Origin: Alphaproteobacteria bacterium
GTDB lineage: Bacteria; Pseudomonadota; Alphaproteobacteria; UBA828
NCBI GenBank assembly: GCA_022823305.1
Contig: JAJDXK010000102.1
Location: forward strand, 1 to 35,013
DNA: 35,013 bases
Direction of reading: 5' to 3'
Shown here: piece after piece, positions 16,731 to 24,659 of the stretch
How the letters are laid out: each line of letters starts with the position of its first letter
Position numbering within the stretch: position 1 is the first letter of the stretch
Program-made: the position numbers and the translations under genes
Notes under the pieces: generated by a model
The model's database searches: none
What the model was told of the DNA's origin: nothing
What the model saw: the letters and a program-made list of their open reading frames with translations, nothing else

Positions 16731-17753
16731 ATGTCAGCCGTACCCAGTTTCATCGAGCTGATCGGGAATACCCCGCTCATCCGCCTGCACGGCGCCTCGG
16801 AGGCGACGGGGTGCGAGATCCTCGGCAAGTGCGAATTCCTGAACCCCGGCGGCTCGGTCAAGGACCGCGCGGCGCTCTTCATCGTGCGCGATGCCGAGAA
16901 GCGCGGCGTGCTCAGGCCCGGCGGAACCATCGTCGAGGGCACCGCCGGCAACACCGGCATCGGGCTTGCGCTGGTGGGCAACGCGCTCGGTTACCGCTCG
17001 GTTATCGTGATCCCCGAGACCCAGAGCCAGGAGAAGAAGGACATGCTCCGGCTCTGCGGCGCCGAGCTGATCGAGGTGCCGGCGGTTCCCTACCGCGACC
17101 CCAACAACTACGTGAAGTATTCCGGCCGCCTCGCCGACGAGCTCGCGGAGAAGGAGCCGAAGGGCGCGGTCTGGGCCAACCAGTTCGACAACGTGGCCAA
17201 CCGGCAGGCCCATGTCGAGGGGACCGGGCCCGAGATCTGGGAGCAGACCGGGGGCAGGGTCGACGGCTTCATCTGCGCGGTCGGCACCGGCGGCACGCTC
17301 GCCGGCGTCGGCATGGCGCTGAAGGAGCGCAAGCCCTCGGTCACCATCGGACTCGCCGATCCCATGGGCGCTGCGCTCTACAACCACTACGCCCACGGCG
17401 AGCTGAAGGCGGAGGGCGACTCGATCACCGAGGGGATCGGCCAGGGCCGGATCACCGCCAACCTCGAGGACGCGCCCATCGACGTGCCCTTCCAGATCCC
17501 GGACGCGGAAGCGCTGCCCGTGATCTTCGACCTGGCGCAGAACGAAGGCCACATCATGGGCGGCTCGACGGGGATCAACGTGGCCGGCGCGATCAGGCTG
17601 GCGAAGGAGATGGGCCCCGGCCACACCATCGTTACCGTGCTCTGCGACTACGGCACCCGCTATTTCAGCAAGCTCTTCAACCCCGCGTTCCTGCGCGAGC
17701 GCGACCTGCCGGTGCCGCCCTGGCTGGATGACGCCCGTGACGCAGCCGACTGA
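16731..17753 (+). CDS. cysK: Cysteine synthase A (O-acetylserine sulfhydrylase)
   Basis: PLP enzyme of 340 residues that makes cysteine from O-acetylserine and sulfide. The PLP lysine is Lys44 in NPGGSVKDRAA (38-48); the substrate loop EGTAGNTGIGLA lies at 69-80 and the phosphate loop GTGGT at 184-188. The C-terminal TVLCDYGTRYFSKLF is typical of the alphaproteobacterial form. The ATG at 16731 gives the usual N-terminus (FIELIGNTPLIRL); an earlier in-frame ATG is rejected. It opens an operon with alaX, sseA and ldt and overlaps alaX by 26 bases. Cystathionine beta-synthase is less likely because the C-terminal regulatory region is missing. Confidence 0.92.
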   Translation: MSAVPSFIELIGNTPLIRLHGASEATGCEILGKCEFLNPGGSVKDRAALFIVRDAEKRGVLRPGGTIVEGTAGNTGIGLALVGNALGYRSVIVIPETQSQEKKDMLRLCGAELIEVPAVPYRDPNNYVKYSGRLADELAEKEPKGAVWANQFDNVANRQAHVEGTGPEIWEQTGGRVDGFICAVGTGGTLAGVGMALKERKPSVTIGLADPMGAALYNHYAHGELKAEGDSITEGIGQGRITANLEDAPIDVPFQIPDAEALPVIFDLAQNEGHIMGGSTGINVAGAIRLAKEMGPGHTIVTVLCDYGTRYFSKLFNPAFLRERDLPVPPWLDDARDAAD

Positions 17754-18459
17754 GGCACTGTTTCGCGAAGACCCCTACGCGCGCACCTGCGAGGCGCGCA
17801 TCGGCGCGGCGGCGGCAGGCGGCGTGAGGCTGGACCGCACCGTCTTCTACCCCGAAGGCGGCGGCCAGCCCGGCGATACCGGCGTGCTGCGGGCAGACGA
17901 CGGCAGCGTCACCCCGGTGCTCGGCACGCGCAAGGGCGAGGCCGCGGGCGAGATTCTCCACCTGGTCGACCCCGCCGCGCCGCTTCCGGCGCCGGGCAGC
18001 CGCGTGACGGCGGAGCTTGACTGGGAGCGCCGCCATCGCCACATGCGCATGCATACCTGCCTGCACCTGCTGAGCGCCGTGATCGACGCGCCGGTGACGG
18101 GCGGGCAGCTCACGGCGGAGAAGGGGCGGCTCGATTTCGATCTCGACTCGAAGCTGGAGAAGGCCGCCGTCGAGGAGCAGCTCAACGCCCTCATCGCACG
18201 CGACCTGCCGGTGGCGCCGCGCTGGATCAGCGACGAGGCGCTGGCGGCACAGCCCGAGCTGGTGAAGACCATGCGGGTGAAGCCCCCCACCGGCCAGGGC
18301 CGGGTCAGGCTGATCGACGTCGCAGGCGTCGACCTCCAGCCCTGCGGCGGCACCCACGTCGCGCGGACCGGCGAGATCGGGCCGGTCGTCGTCCGCAAGA
18401 TCGAGAGCAAGGGCCGGCACAACCGGCGCGTAACGCTCGTCTTCGGAGAGGCGCCGTGA
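17728..18459 (+). CDS. alaX: Alanyl-tRNA editing protein AlaX
   Basis: Trans-editing enzyme of 243 residues that deacylates Ser- or Gly-charged tRNA-Ala; it resembles the AlaRS editing domain. It has YPEGGGQPGDTG (41-52), the zinc-binding HTCLH (109-113) and CGGTH (206-210). The ATG lies inside cysK, overlapping it by 26 bases. Its place in the operon with cysteine synthase and mercaptopyruvate sulfurtransferase suggests co-regulation with serine/cysteine metabolism, which fits a role in clearing serine mischarging when O-acetylserine or serine pools shift. That link is inference. Confidence 0.92.
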   Translation: MTPVTQPTEALFREDPYARTCEARIGAAAAGGVRLDRTVFYPEGGGQPGDTGVLRADDGSVTPVLGTRKGEAAGEILHLVDPAAPLPAPGSRVTAELDWERRHRHMRMHTCLHLLSAVIDAPVTGGQLTAEKGRLDFDLDSKLEKAAVEEQLNALIARDLPVAPRWISDEALAAQPELVKTMRVKPPTGQGRVRLIDVAGVDLQPCGGTHVARTGEIGPVVVRKIESKGRHNRRVTLVFGEAP

Positions 18460-19325
18460 GCGGCGGCGCAGCACCGCTGGTCGTGAGCACGGCCTGGCTC
18501 GCGGAGAAGGGCGGCGCCGGCGGCGCGGTGCGGGTGCTCGACGGCTCCTGGCACCTGCCGACCGCGGCGCGCGACCCGGCCGCCGAGTTCGTCGAGGCCC
18601 ACATCCCGGGCACCGCCTTCTTCGACATCGACGCGATCTGCGATCCCGACGATCCGCTGCCGCACATGCTGCCCCCGGCGGCGCTCTTCGCCCGTGCGGT
18701 CTCGGCGCTGGGGGTCGGCAACGAGTCCCACGTCGTGGTCTACGACACGGTGGGCCTCTACAGCGCGGCGCGCGTCTGGTGGATGTTCAGGGTCTTCGGG
18801 CACGAGCGCGTCTCGGTGCTGGCCGGCGGCCTGCCGCGCTGGCAGGCGGAGGGCCGCCCGCTGGAGAGCGGCGAGCCCGTGATCGCGCCGGGATCGTTCA
18901 CGGCGCCAGCGCGCGACGAGGCGCTGGTCCGTTCCTTCGAGCAGGTCCGGGCCGCGGTGGACGACGACAGCGCGCAGATCGTGGATGCACGCGCGCGGGC
19001 GCGCTTCACCGGCGAGGACCCCGGGCCCAGGCCCGATCTCCCGCGCGGGCACATTCCCGGCAGCCGCAGCGTCCCCTTCGATGCCGTCCTCGATGCGGAC
19101 GCCGCCGCGCTGGCCGATGCCGGGGCGGTCCGCCGCGCCTTCGCCGGCGCCGGCGTCGACCCGGCCCGTCCGGTGATCGCCACCTGCGGCTCGGGCATCA
19201 CCGCCTGCACGCTGGCGCTCGCGCTCGCCGCCGTCGGCGCCGAGCGGGTCGCCGTCTACGACGGCTCCTGGACCGACTGGGGCAGCCGCGCCGGCGCGCC
19301 GGTGGAGACCGGCGCCCCTGTCTGA
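18456..19325 (+). CDS. sseA: 3-mercaptopyruvate sulfurtransferase SseA
   Basis: Tandem rhodanese of 289 residues that transfers sulfur from 3-mercaptopyruvate to thiol acceptors. The first domain covers about 8-130 and the second 165-285. The catalytic loop CGSGITAC (244-251) carries nucleophile Cys244; the GSGVTA-type loop points to mercaptopyruvate rather than thiosulfate as substrate. The start is GTG at 18456, overlapping the alaX stop as GTGA. Sequence and operon both place it in cysteine catabolism next to cysteine synthase. Confidence 0.92.
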   Translation: MSGGAAPLVVSTAWLAEKGGAGGAVRVLDGSWHLPTAARDPAAEFVEAHIPGTAFFDIDAICDPDDPLPHMLPPAALFARAVSALGVGNESHVVVYDTVGLYSAARVWWMFRVFGHERVSVLAGGLPRWQAEGRPLESGEPVIAPGSFTAPARDEALVRSFEQVRAAVDDDSAQIVDARARARFTGEDPGPRPDLPRGHIPGSRSVPFDAVLDADAAALADAGAVRRAFAGAGVDPARPVIATCGSGITACTLALALAAVGAERVAVYDGSWTDWGSRAGAPVETGAPV

Positions 19326-19337
19326 GCGAGGCGGACG

Positions 19338-20297
19338 ATGACCCGGCGGCGCACCGCATTCTCCATCGCAGCCGTCCTGGCGGCGGTGCTGGCGTTCACG
19401 CCGGCCGGCGGGGCCGTGGCAAGCGAGTCCGGGGCCGGGGCTCCCGAGAGCGACATGATCGGGGAGTTGCGGCAGGTCGCCGCCGCCCACGAGGACACCC
19501 TGCTCGACCTCGCCCGCGACAACGGCCTCGGCTATGTTGAGATGATCGCGGCCAATCGCGGCATCGACCCGTGGATGCCCGGTGAGAGCACGGCGGTCGT
19601 GCTGCCCACCGCGCACATCTTGCCCGACGCGGAGCGCCAGGGCCTGGTCGTCAACCTGGGGGAGCACCGCCTCTACTACTTCGGCCCGCCGGGGAGCGAG
19701 CCGGTGACCTTCCCGCTGGGAGTCGGCAGGGAAGGATGGGGGACGCCGCTCGGGACCACCGAGATCGTGCGCAAGAAGGAGCGGCCGACCTGGTACCCGC
19801 CGGAATCGATCCGCGCCGAGAAGCCCCACCTGCCCAAGGTGGTTCCGCCGGGCCCTAGCAATCCCCTGGGGAGCCACGCGCTCTATTTCGGCTGGCCCAA
19901 GTACCTGATCCACGGCACCAACATGCCGTGGGGGGTCGGGCGGCGGGTGAGCCACGGCTGCATCCGCCTCTACCCCGAGGACATCGAGCGGTTGTTCGAG
20001 ATCGTGCCCATCGGCACGCCGGTCGCCGTCATCGACCAGCCGATCAAGATCGGGTGGTTCGACGGCGAGCTCTACGTCGAGGCGCACCCCGACGCGGCGC
20101 AGGCGGACGAGCTGGAAAGCACCGGGCGGATCACGAGCGCCGACGCGGACTCACACGCCGACGCGCTCTACCGGATCAAGACTCGTGCAGGACCCGCCCA
20201 GGATCGGCTGGACTGGAGCCTCATTCGCAAGGCTCTCGAGGAGCGCTCGGGCGTCCCCGTCCGGGTGACCGCGGACCGGCTCGCGTCCTCGGATTAG
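19338..20297 (+). CDS. L,D-transpeptidase (YkuD/ErfK family), exported
   Basis: Periplasmic enzyme of 319 residues. The signal peptide (about 1-29, cleaved near AVASE) is followed by a LysM-like region (about 50-95), then the YkuD catalytic domain with IHGTN (191-195) and VSHGCIRL (204-211), where Cys208 is the nucleophile. YkuD enzymes cross-link peptidoglycan 3-3 or attach outer-membrane proteins to it. The architecture resembles the E. coli ErfK/YbiS proteins that anchor Braun's lipoprotein. It lies 12 bases after sseA and converges on an Lpp-like gene, see the separate observation. Confidence 0.92.
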   Translation: MTRRRTAFSIAAVLAAVLAFTPAGGAVASESGAGAPESDMIGELRQVAAAHEDTLLDLARDNGLGYVEMIAANRGIDPWMPGESTAVVLPTAHILPDAERQGLVVNLGEHRLYYFGPPGSEPVTFPLGVGREGWGTPLGTTEIVRKKERPTWYPPESIRAEKPHLPKVVPPGPSNPLGSHALYFGWPKYLIHGTNMPWGVGRRVSHGCIRLYPEDIERLFEIVPIGTPVAVIDQPIKIGWFDGELYVEAHPDAAQADELESTGRITSADADSHADALYRIKTRAGPAQDRLDWSLIRKALEERSGVPVRVTADRLASSD

Positions 20298-20304
20298 CGC
20301 TCGT

Positions 20305-20328
20305 CGGGCGGCGGGTACCCGCCGCCCG
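20305..20328. terminator. Palindromic hairpin between convergent ldt and lpp-like genes
   Basis: A perfect 24-base palindrome, GGGCGGCGGG with its complement around GTAC, lies between the ldt stop (20297) and the lpp-like stop (20336). It is symmetric, so it could stop transcription from both sides. No strong T-run follows in either direction. Confidence 0.6.
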
Positions 20329-20335
20329 CTCTCAC

Positions 20336-20665
20336 CTACTTGCGCATCCCCTTCTGGAAGATGCGATCCGCCTTGTCGGAGGCCGCCTGTGCCGCTTCCG
20401 CCGCTTCCTCCGCAGCCATCGCTGCGCGATCGGCCGATGCAGCGGCTGCCTGGGCGCTGGCGTTGGCCTCGTCCACTGCGGCCCGCAGTCCTTCGACGGC
20501 AACCATGGCGCGGTTCGCGGTCTGCAGGGCCTCCGTCGCCATCGCCTCGGCGCCGGCGATGGCTGCTGCTGCCTGCTCCTGCTCCGCGGCGGTCTGGCAG
20601 CCGGCGGCAACCGCCAGCGGAAGGGCGACGATAGCCACTCGCACCGCCCACGATCTCTTGAGCAT
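20336..20665 (-). CDS. Lpp/OprI-like small outer-membrane lipoprotein
   Basis: Alanine-rich lipoprotein of 109 residues. The signal peptide is MLKRSWAVRVAIVALPLAVA and the lipobox AAGC gives mature Cys23, followed by Gln, as expected for outer-membrane sorting. The mature part is one Ala-rich helix with heptad-like spacing, likely a trimeric coiled coil. The C-terminus is FQKGMRK, ending in Arg-Lys like Pseudomonas OprI (recalled ending ...KASRK) and comparable to E. coli Lpp, whose last Lys is linked to peptidoglycan. A strong AGGAGGAG ribosome site precedes the ATG. It converges on the L,D-transpeptidase gene, which suggests substrate and enzyme, an inference. Confidence 0.78.
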   Translation of the reverse strand: MLKRSWAVRVAIVALPLAVAAGCQTAAEQEQAAAAIAGAEAMATEALQTANRAMVAVEGLRAAVDEANASAQAAAASADRAAMAAEEAAEAAQAASDKADRIFQKGMRK

Positions 20666-20849
20666 CGACTCCTCCTGACTCCGGTAGGTCGCGGCGGAGT
20701 TGAGGCGATTCGTCGCGGAGTGTCAAGCCGCCTCAACCGGATACGCGCCAATTCGGACCCGAAAGCGTCCAAAGCAGGACGATTTGTGCCTGCTCTTTGC
20801 CGCGCCGCGCCGCTTTACCGCTGCGCGCCGAAACCGCTACCCTCGCGCG

Positions 20850-21431
20850 ATGGAGCCATCCCCCTCCAAACCACAGCAGGAGGCCGGCGGCGGCGACGGA
20901 CCTGCCGCGCCCGTCCTCTTCGATGTGGTGCTGAGGCCCAACCGCTCGCTCGGGCGGCCGGGCTTCATCGCGGTCATGGCAGGGGTGGTCGTGGTCAGCG
21001 TCGGCCTCGGCACCTTCTTCCTGCTGCAGGGTGCGTGGCCGGTCTTCGGCTTCTTCGGCCTCGATATCCTGCTGCTTTACCTGGCTTTTCGACTGAGCTA
21101 CCGCTCCGGCCGCCTGCGCGAGACGATCACCGTCACGGCCGACGAGGTCGTGGTCCGGCGCATCGCTCCCAACGGGCGGACGACGGAGTGGCGCTTCAAC
21201 CCCTACTGGCTCCGCGTCGCCCTGGACGACCCGGTCGAGCACGAGAGCCAGATCACGCTGACCTCGCACGGCCGCTCGGTCGTCGTCGGCCCCTTCCTCG
21301 CGCCGGAGGAGCGGATGAGCCTGGTGCGGGCGTTGCGCGAGGCCCTCGGCGAAGCCAACCGGCGCTACGAGGGCGCACCGGCGGCGCAGCGGGACGTCCG
21401 GCCCGACGCAGCCTCGACGGAGCCCGGCTGA
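20850..21431 (+). CDS. DUF2244 family membrane protein
   Basis: Protein of 193 residues of the DUF2244 family, common in alphaproteobacteria. A cytoplasmic N-terminus of about 35 residues leads to two transmembrane helices (about 38-59 and 66-82), then a soluble C-terminal domain with the family segments ETITVTADEVVVRR and WRFNPYWLRV. Function is unknown. The ATG at 20850 has no obvious Shine-Dalgarno; a possible promoter with CTACCC as -10 and TTTACC 17 bases upstream lies just before it. The 184-base spacer 20666-20849 is divergent with the lpp-like gene. Confidence 0.85.
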   Translation: MEPSPSKPQQEAGGGDGPAAPVLFDVVLRPNRSLGRPGFIAVMAGVVVVSVGLGTFFLLQGAWPVFGFFGLDILLLYLAFRLSYRSGRLRETITVTADEVVVRRIAPNGRTTEWRFNPYWLRVALDDPVEHESQITLTSHGRSVVVGPFLAPEERMSLVRALREALGEANRRYEGAPAAQRDVRPDAASTEPG

Positions 21432-21490
21432 CGACTCGGCGTGCGCCAGGCAAATGTTCCGCGCCTGAGCGATACCGTATTTGATGTGGG

Positions 21491-21988
21491 TCAGCCGACC
21501 GGGGGCGTGCGCACCGTCATCTTGCCGCGCATTGCCTGCGGGGTCTCTTCCTCGGGCACGTCGCCGTCGGTGCTCGCCCGATAGGCGCGGGCATAGGCGA
21601 GGACGTCGGCCGCGTTCTCCGGCGTGAGGTGGCTGAAGCGCACGTGGTGCTTGCCGGCGGCGCGGAAGCCCACGTTGCAGGGGCTCTTGCAGCCGTTCAG
21701 GCAATAGACCGCACGCAGCTTGAGCGCCTCCGGCAGGGGCTCGGTCTCGATCAGCGCCTGCACCGCTTCCAGCAGGAAGGTTCCCTGGCGCTTGCCGTCG
21801 CGCTCGCGCGCCGATTCCGACCAGACGCAGGAGCGGCAGACGTAGAAGGTTGCGGCATCCGGCGCGCCCGCCGGCCGTGCCGCGCGCCGCCCGCCGCGGG
21901 CGGCCCTGGCGGTGGCCTGTGCCTGCGCCCCGCCCTTGCGCGACCGCGACCGCGTGCCCTTGCCGCTCCCCTTCTTTCGCTGCGCCAC
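21491..21988 (-). CDS. DUF1636 family predicted metal-binding protein
   Basis: Protein of 165 residues. A basic, low-complexity N-terminus of about 45 residues is followed by the DUF1636 domain with Cys51 and Cys54 (CRSC) and Cys96, Cys100 and Cys104 (CLNGCKSPC). This Cys pattern suggests a [2Fe-2S] or other metal site, ferredoxin-like. The likely start is GTG at 21988, 8 bases after the hydrolase stop on this strand. No ATG is available in this part of the frame. Family function is unknown, with reports of a cobalamin-related context that I cannot check here. Confidence 0.8.
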   Translation of the reverse strand: MAQRKKGSGKGTRSRSRKGGAQAQATARAARGGRRAARPAGAPDAATFYVCRSCVWSESARERDGKRQGTFLLEAVQALIETEPLPEALKLRAVYCLNGCKSPCNVGFRAAGKHHVRFSHLTPENAADVLAYARAYRASTDGDVPEEETPQAMRGKMTVRTPPVG

Positions 21989-21996
21989 GTGGCCGC

Positions 21997-22767
21997 CTAG
22001 ATGTTGCCGTAGAAGTTGAGGAGCGAGGCGTTCACCTGCGCCGGCTTCTCGATCGGGGTCCAGTGACCGCAGCCGGTGAGCACGAGGAGGCGCGCGTTCT
22101 TGATCCGAGCACCGAGCGCCTTGACCGCTGGCGGCGGCGAGACGCCGTCCTCGTCGCCCGTGACCAGCAGCGCAGGGCAGCCGATGGCGGCGAGGTTGGC
22201 GCTTGTCGCCGCGGCCAGCGCCTCGCAGGTGCGCGCATAGCCCTCCGCGTCCTGGCGCATCAGGATCTCGCGCACGAAGGCGGCCGCCGCCGGCTGATGC
22301 GCCTTGGTCTCGGCCGAGGTCGCGACCTCCACCAGGGTGTCCGCGATCGGTGCCATGCCGCCCTCGCGGGCGACACCGGCACGGTCCCGGATCGCCTGGC
22401 GCGCGGCCTCCGGCGGCTCCGCGAGGGGGCCGAAGAGCGCGAGGCTCTTCACCCGCTCGCCGTGATCGGCGGCGATGTGCTGGCAGACGATCGTGCCCAT
22501 CGAATGGCCGCAGAGATGGGCGGTGGGGATCTCGAGCGCGTCCATCACTCCGATCACGTCGGCGGCGAAGGAGGCGATGGAAAGGGTGCCCGCCGCCGGC
22601 GAGCGGCCCGAGCCTTCCAGATCGAGGCGTACGACGCGATAGAAGCGGGCCAGCGGTCCCACCTGCGGGTACCAGCTGTTGCTGGTGCCGCCGAGCCCGT
22701 GAACCATGACCACCGCGTCTCCCTCGCCCTGCTGCTCGACCGCGATCTCCTTGCCGTTGATGTGCAT
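21997..22767 (-). CDS. Alpha/beta-fold hydrolase
   Basis: Protein of 256 residues with the standard hydrolase motifs: oxyanion HGLGG (23-27), nucleophile elbow GHSMG (87-91, Ser89), acidic residue in GDEDG (Asp207) and His235 in GCGHW. It resembles 3-oxoadipate enol-lactonase and related esterases. The ATG at 22767 is preceded by a 109-base leader containing a palindrome. It is 8 bases before the DUF1636 gene on the same strand. No aromatic degradation genes are near, so substrate is unknown. Confidence 0.87.
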   Translation of the reverse strand: MHINGKEIAVEQQGEGDAVVMVHGLGGTSNSWYPQVGPLARFYRVVRLDLEGSGRSPAAGTLSIASFAADVIGVMDALEIPTAHLCGHSMGTIVCQHIAADHGERVKSLALFGPLAEPPEAARQAIRDRAGVAREGGMAPIADTLVEVATSAETKAHQPAAAAFVREILMRQDAEGYARTCEALAAATSANLAAIGCPALLVTGDEDGVSPPPAVKALGARIKNARLLVLTGCGHWTPIEKPAQVNASLLNFYGNI

Positions 22768-22788
22768 CGTCTCTCGCTCCCGTCCCGT

Positions 22789-22807
22789 CCGCCGGCCATG
22801 CCGGCGG
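22789..22807. promoter_or_regulatory. Palindrome in the leader of the hydrolase gene
   Basis: CCGCCGGC (22789-22796) and GCCGGCGG (22800-22807) form a perfect 8-base inverted repeat around CAT. It sits 22 bases before the hydrolase ATG and downstream of the AidB-like stop. It could be a terminator stem or an operator; no T-run follows. Confidence 0.4.
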
Positions 22808-22876
22808 CTCCCGCACATAGCACGCGAGCGTGCCGGCGGGACAGGCGATTTCGACACCCCGCCCCGGCGGCGCGTG

Positions 22877-24574
22877 TCAGTCGAGCTGTGCGGTCTCGAC
22901 CGGCAGGTATGCGGCAAGCGGGCGGAAGAGGCGCTGGCCCTCGCTCTCGCCCGCCCTCGGCGGCGCCGGCGCGGCCAGCTCGTGCGCGGCGAAGAGACGC
23001 GCCACCACGGCCTTGCGCGCATCGCCCGCGGCCCAGTCGAGAGCCGCCTCCTCCAGTAGGAGCGCGCCGGCGAGCCCCTTCGCCATGCGCTCCATCAGTC
23101 GGTGCGCCTGGCGCTGCGCCTCCGCCGCATCGCTCCGGATCATGGCCGCGAGCGCCTCGGCCTCCTGCCGGGCCTGGGCGATCAGCGCGCGCGGCCGCGC
23201 GAACGCCGGATGCGTGGCGGCGACGGGCATGTCCAGGATGGCGTCTAGCCTGGCCTCGAAGGCCGCGAGCCCCGGCGAGCCGGCGCCCGCGAGGCGCACC
23301 ACCTCGAGCGCCTGGATGTTGGGCGGCCCTTCCCACACTGTGAGCACCTGGGCGTCGCGGTAGAGCCGCGCCGCGGGGTACTCCTCGGTGTAGCCGTTGC
23401 CGCCCAGGATCTCGATGGCCCGGCTGGACGCGGTGATCGCCCACTCCGCCGTGAGGTACTTGGCAAGCGCGGTGACGAGCCGCATCCGGGCCTGCGCGGC
23501 TGCATCGCCCTGCGCCTCGTCGAAGGCACGGGCCGCGGCGAAGGCCAGCGCCACGCTCGCCTCCAGGCGCACCAGCATCTCGACGAGCTGGTCCTGCACC
23601 ATGGGATAGGCGGCGATGGGCCGGCCGAAGGCGTGGCGCGTCTCGGCATGGGCCAGCGCCTCGGCGAAGGCGCGCCGCTGGATGCCGGCAGAGGCCATGG
23701 CGTTGTGGATGCGGCTGTAGCCGAGCGCCGCCATCATCGTCTTGAGCCCGTCGGGCGGCGGTGTCACCTCCACCGCGTGCGCGTCCTCCAGCTCGATCTC
23801 CCCGGTGGCGAGGCCGCGCGTGCCGAGCTTCTCCTTCAGCCGCCTGATGCGGTAGCGGTTGGGCGTGCCGTCTGGTGCCGTCGCCGGCACGAGGTAGAGG
23901 CCGAGGCCGGCGCCGCCCGCGGCCGCGCCCTCGGGCCGGGCCAGGGTGAGCGCGATGCCCCCGTCGACGTTGCTCGCGAACCACTTGAGCCCGCTGAGAA
24001 TGACGCCCTCGTTGCTGCACCGCGCCACGGTGCGCGTCGCACCGACATCGCTGCCGCCCTGCTTCTCCGTGACCCAGGTGCCGCCGGTGAGCGCGCCGCC
24101 GTCCATCCGCACCAGCGCCGGCAGCCAGGCGTTGCGCACCGCCTCGGGCGCGAAGCGGTCGAGCACGTGGGCGACGGCGCCGGTGAGCGTCACCGGGCAG
24201 TGGATCGAGATGTCGGCCTGCGCCAGCAGGTAGCCCATGGCGAAGGTGAGGGTGAAGGGGCGCGGTGCGGGCCCGTGGTTCAGCCCGACGATGCCGCGCT
24301 CGTAGACCTCGCGGTGCACCGCGGCGTAGAGCGGGTTGTGGCGCACCACCGGGCGCGGCCGGCCGTCCTCGTCGAGGGTTTCCAGGACCGGCGGCGCGAA
24401 GCGGTTGGTGTAGTCGGCCTGCGCGTCGACGGCGGTGGCCGCCCAGGCGCCGAATGCGTCCAGCCGCTCCTCGTCCTCCTCGGTCAGCCACGGCGCAGAG
24501 CGGGCGAGCAGGGCGCGGAGGTTCGCGTCCGCCCGGTAGAAGTTGCCGCCGAGGGCGCCCTTTCCGTCCTCCAT
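22877..24574 (-). CDS. AidB-type acyl-CoA dehydrogenase family protein
   Basis: Protein of 565 residues, close to E. coli AidB (541). It carries the AidB mark TEKQGGSD (169-176) in the FAD-binding strand, FGRPIAAYPMVQDQ in the C-terminal helices and VWEGPPNIQALEVVR, which resembles the AidB WEGSGNI segment. AidB binds DNA and FAD and is induced by alkylating agents; whether it is a dehydrogenase in vivo is unresolved. The ATG at 24574 diverges from the SDR at 24660, sharing an 85-base spacer with an operator-like palindrome. No ada/alkB gene is near. Confidence 0.87.
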   Translation of the reverse strand: MEDGKGALGGNFYRADANLRALLARSAPWLTEEDEERLDAFGAWAATAVDAQADYTNRFAPPVLETLDEDGRPRPVVRHNPLYAAVHREVYERGIVGLNHGPAPRPFTLTFAMGYLLAQADISIHCPVTLTGAVAHVLDRFAPEAVRNAWLPALVRMDGGALTGGTWVTEKQGGSDVGATRTVARCSNEGVILSGLKWFASNVDGGIALTLARPEGAAAGGAGLGLYLVPATAPDGTPNRYRIRRLKEKLGTRGLATGEIELEDAHAVEVTPPPDGLKTMMAALGYSRIHNAMASAGIQRRAFAEALAHAETRHAFGRPIAAYPMVQDQLVEMLVRLEASVALAFAAARAFDEAQGDAAAQARMRLVTALAKYLTAEWAITASSRAIEILGGNGYTEEYPAARLYRDAQVLTVWEGPPNIQALEVVRLAGAGSPGLAAFEARLDAILDMPVAATHPAFARPRALIAQARQEAEALAAMIRSDAAEAQRQAHRLMERMAKGLAGALLLEEAALDWAAGDARKAVVARLFAAHELAAPAPPRAGESEGQRLFRPLAAYLPVETAQLD

Positions 24575-24588
24575 GGGTGCGCGACCTT

Positions 24589-24620
24589 TTGAACCGCAGG
24601 CGGCGCCTGCGAGGTATAGT
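24589..24620 (+). promoter_or_regulatory. Promoter with long spacer holding a 17-base palindrome
   Basis: TTGAAC (24589-24594) and TATAGT (24615-24620, 5/6 to consensus) are separated by 20 bases. The spacer carries CGCAGGCG-G-CGCCTGCG (24595-24611), an exact palindrome. Overlong spacers with a central dyad are the hallmark of promoters controlled by MerR-family activators. It points toward the SDR gene 40 bases downstream. Confidence 0.45.
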
Positions 24621-24659
24621 CCGCGATGTTACTCCCATTCGACGGGCGTGGGGCGGACG

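Noticed and set aside
20305..20328. Palindrome as a site-specific recombination or restriction locus
   Set aside because: Position between two convergent stops makes a bidirectional terminator the simpler reading.
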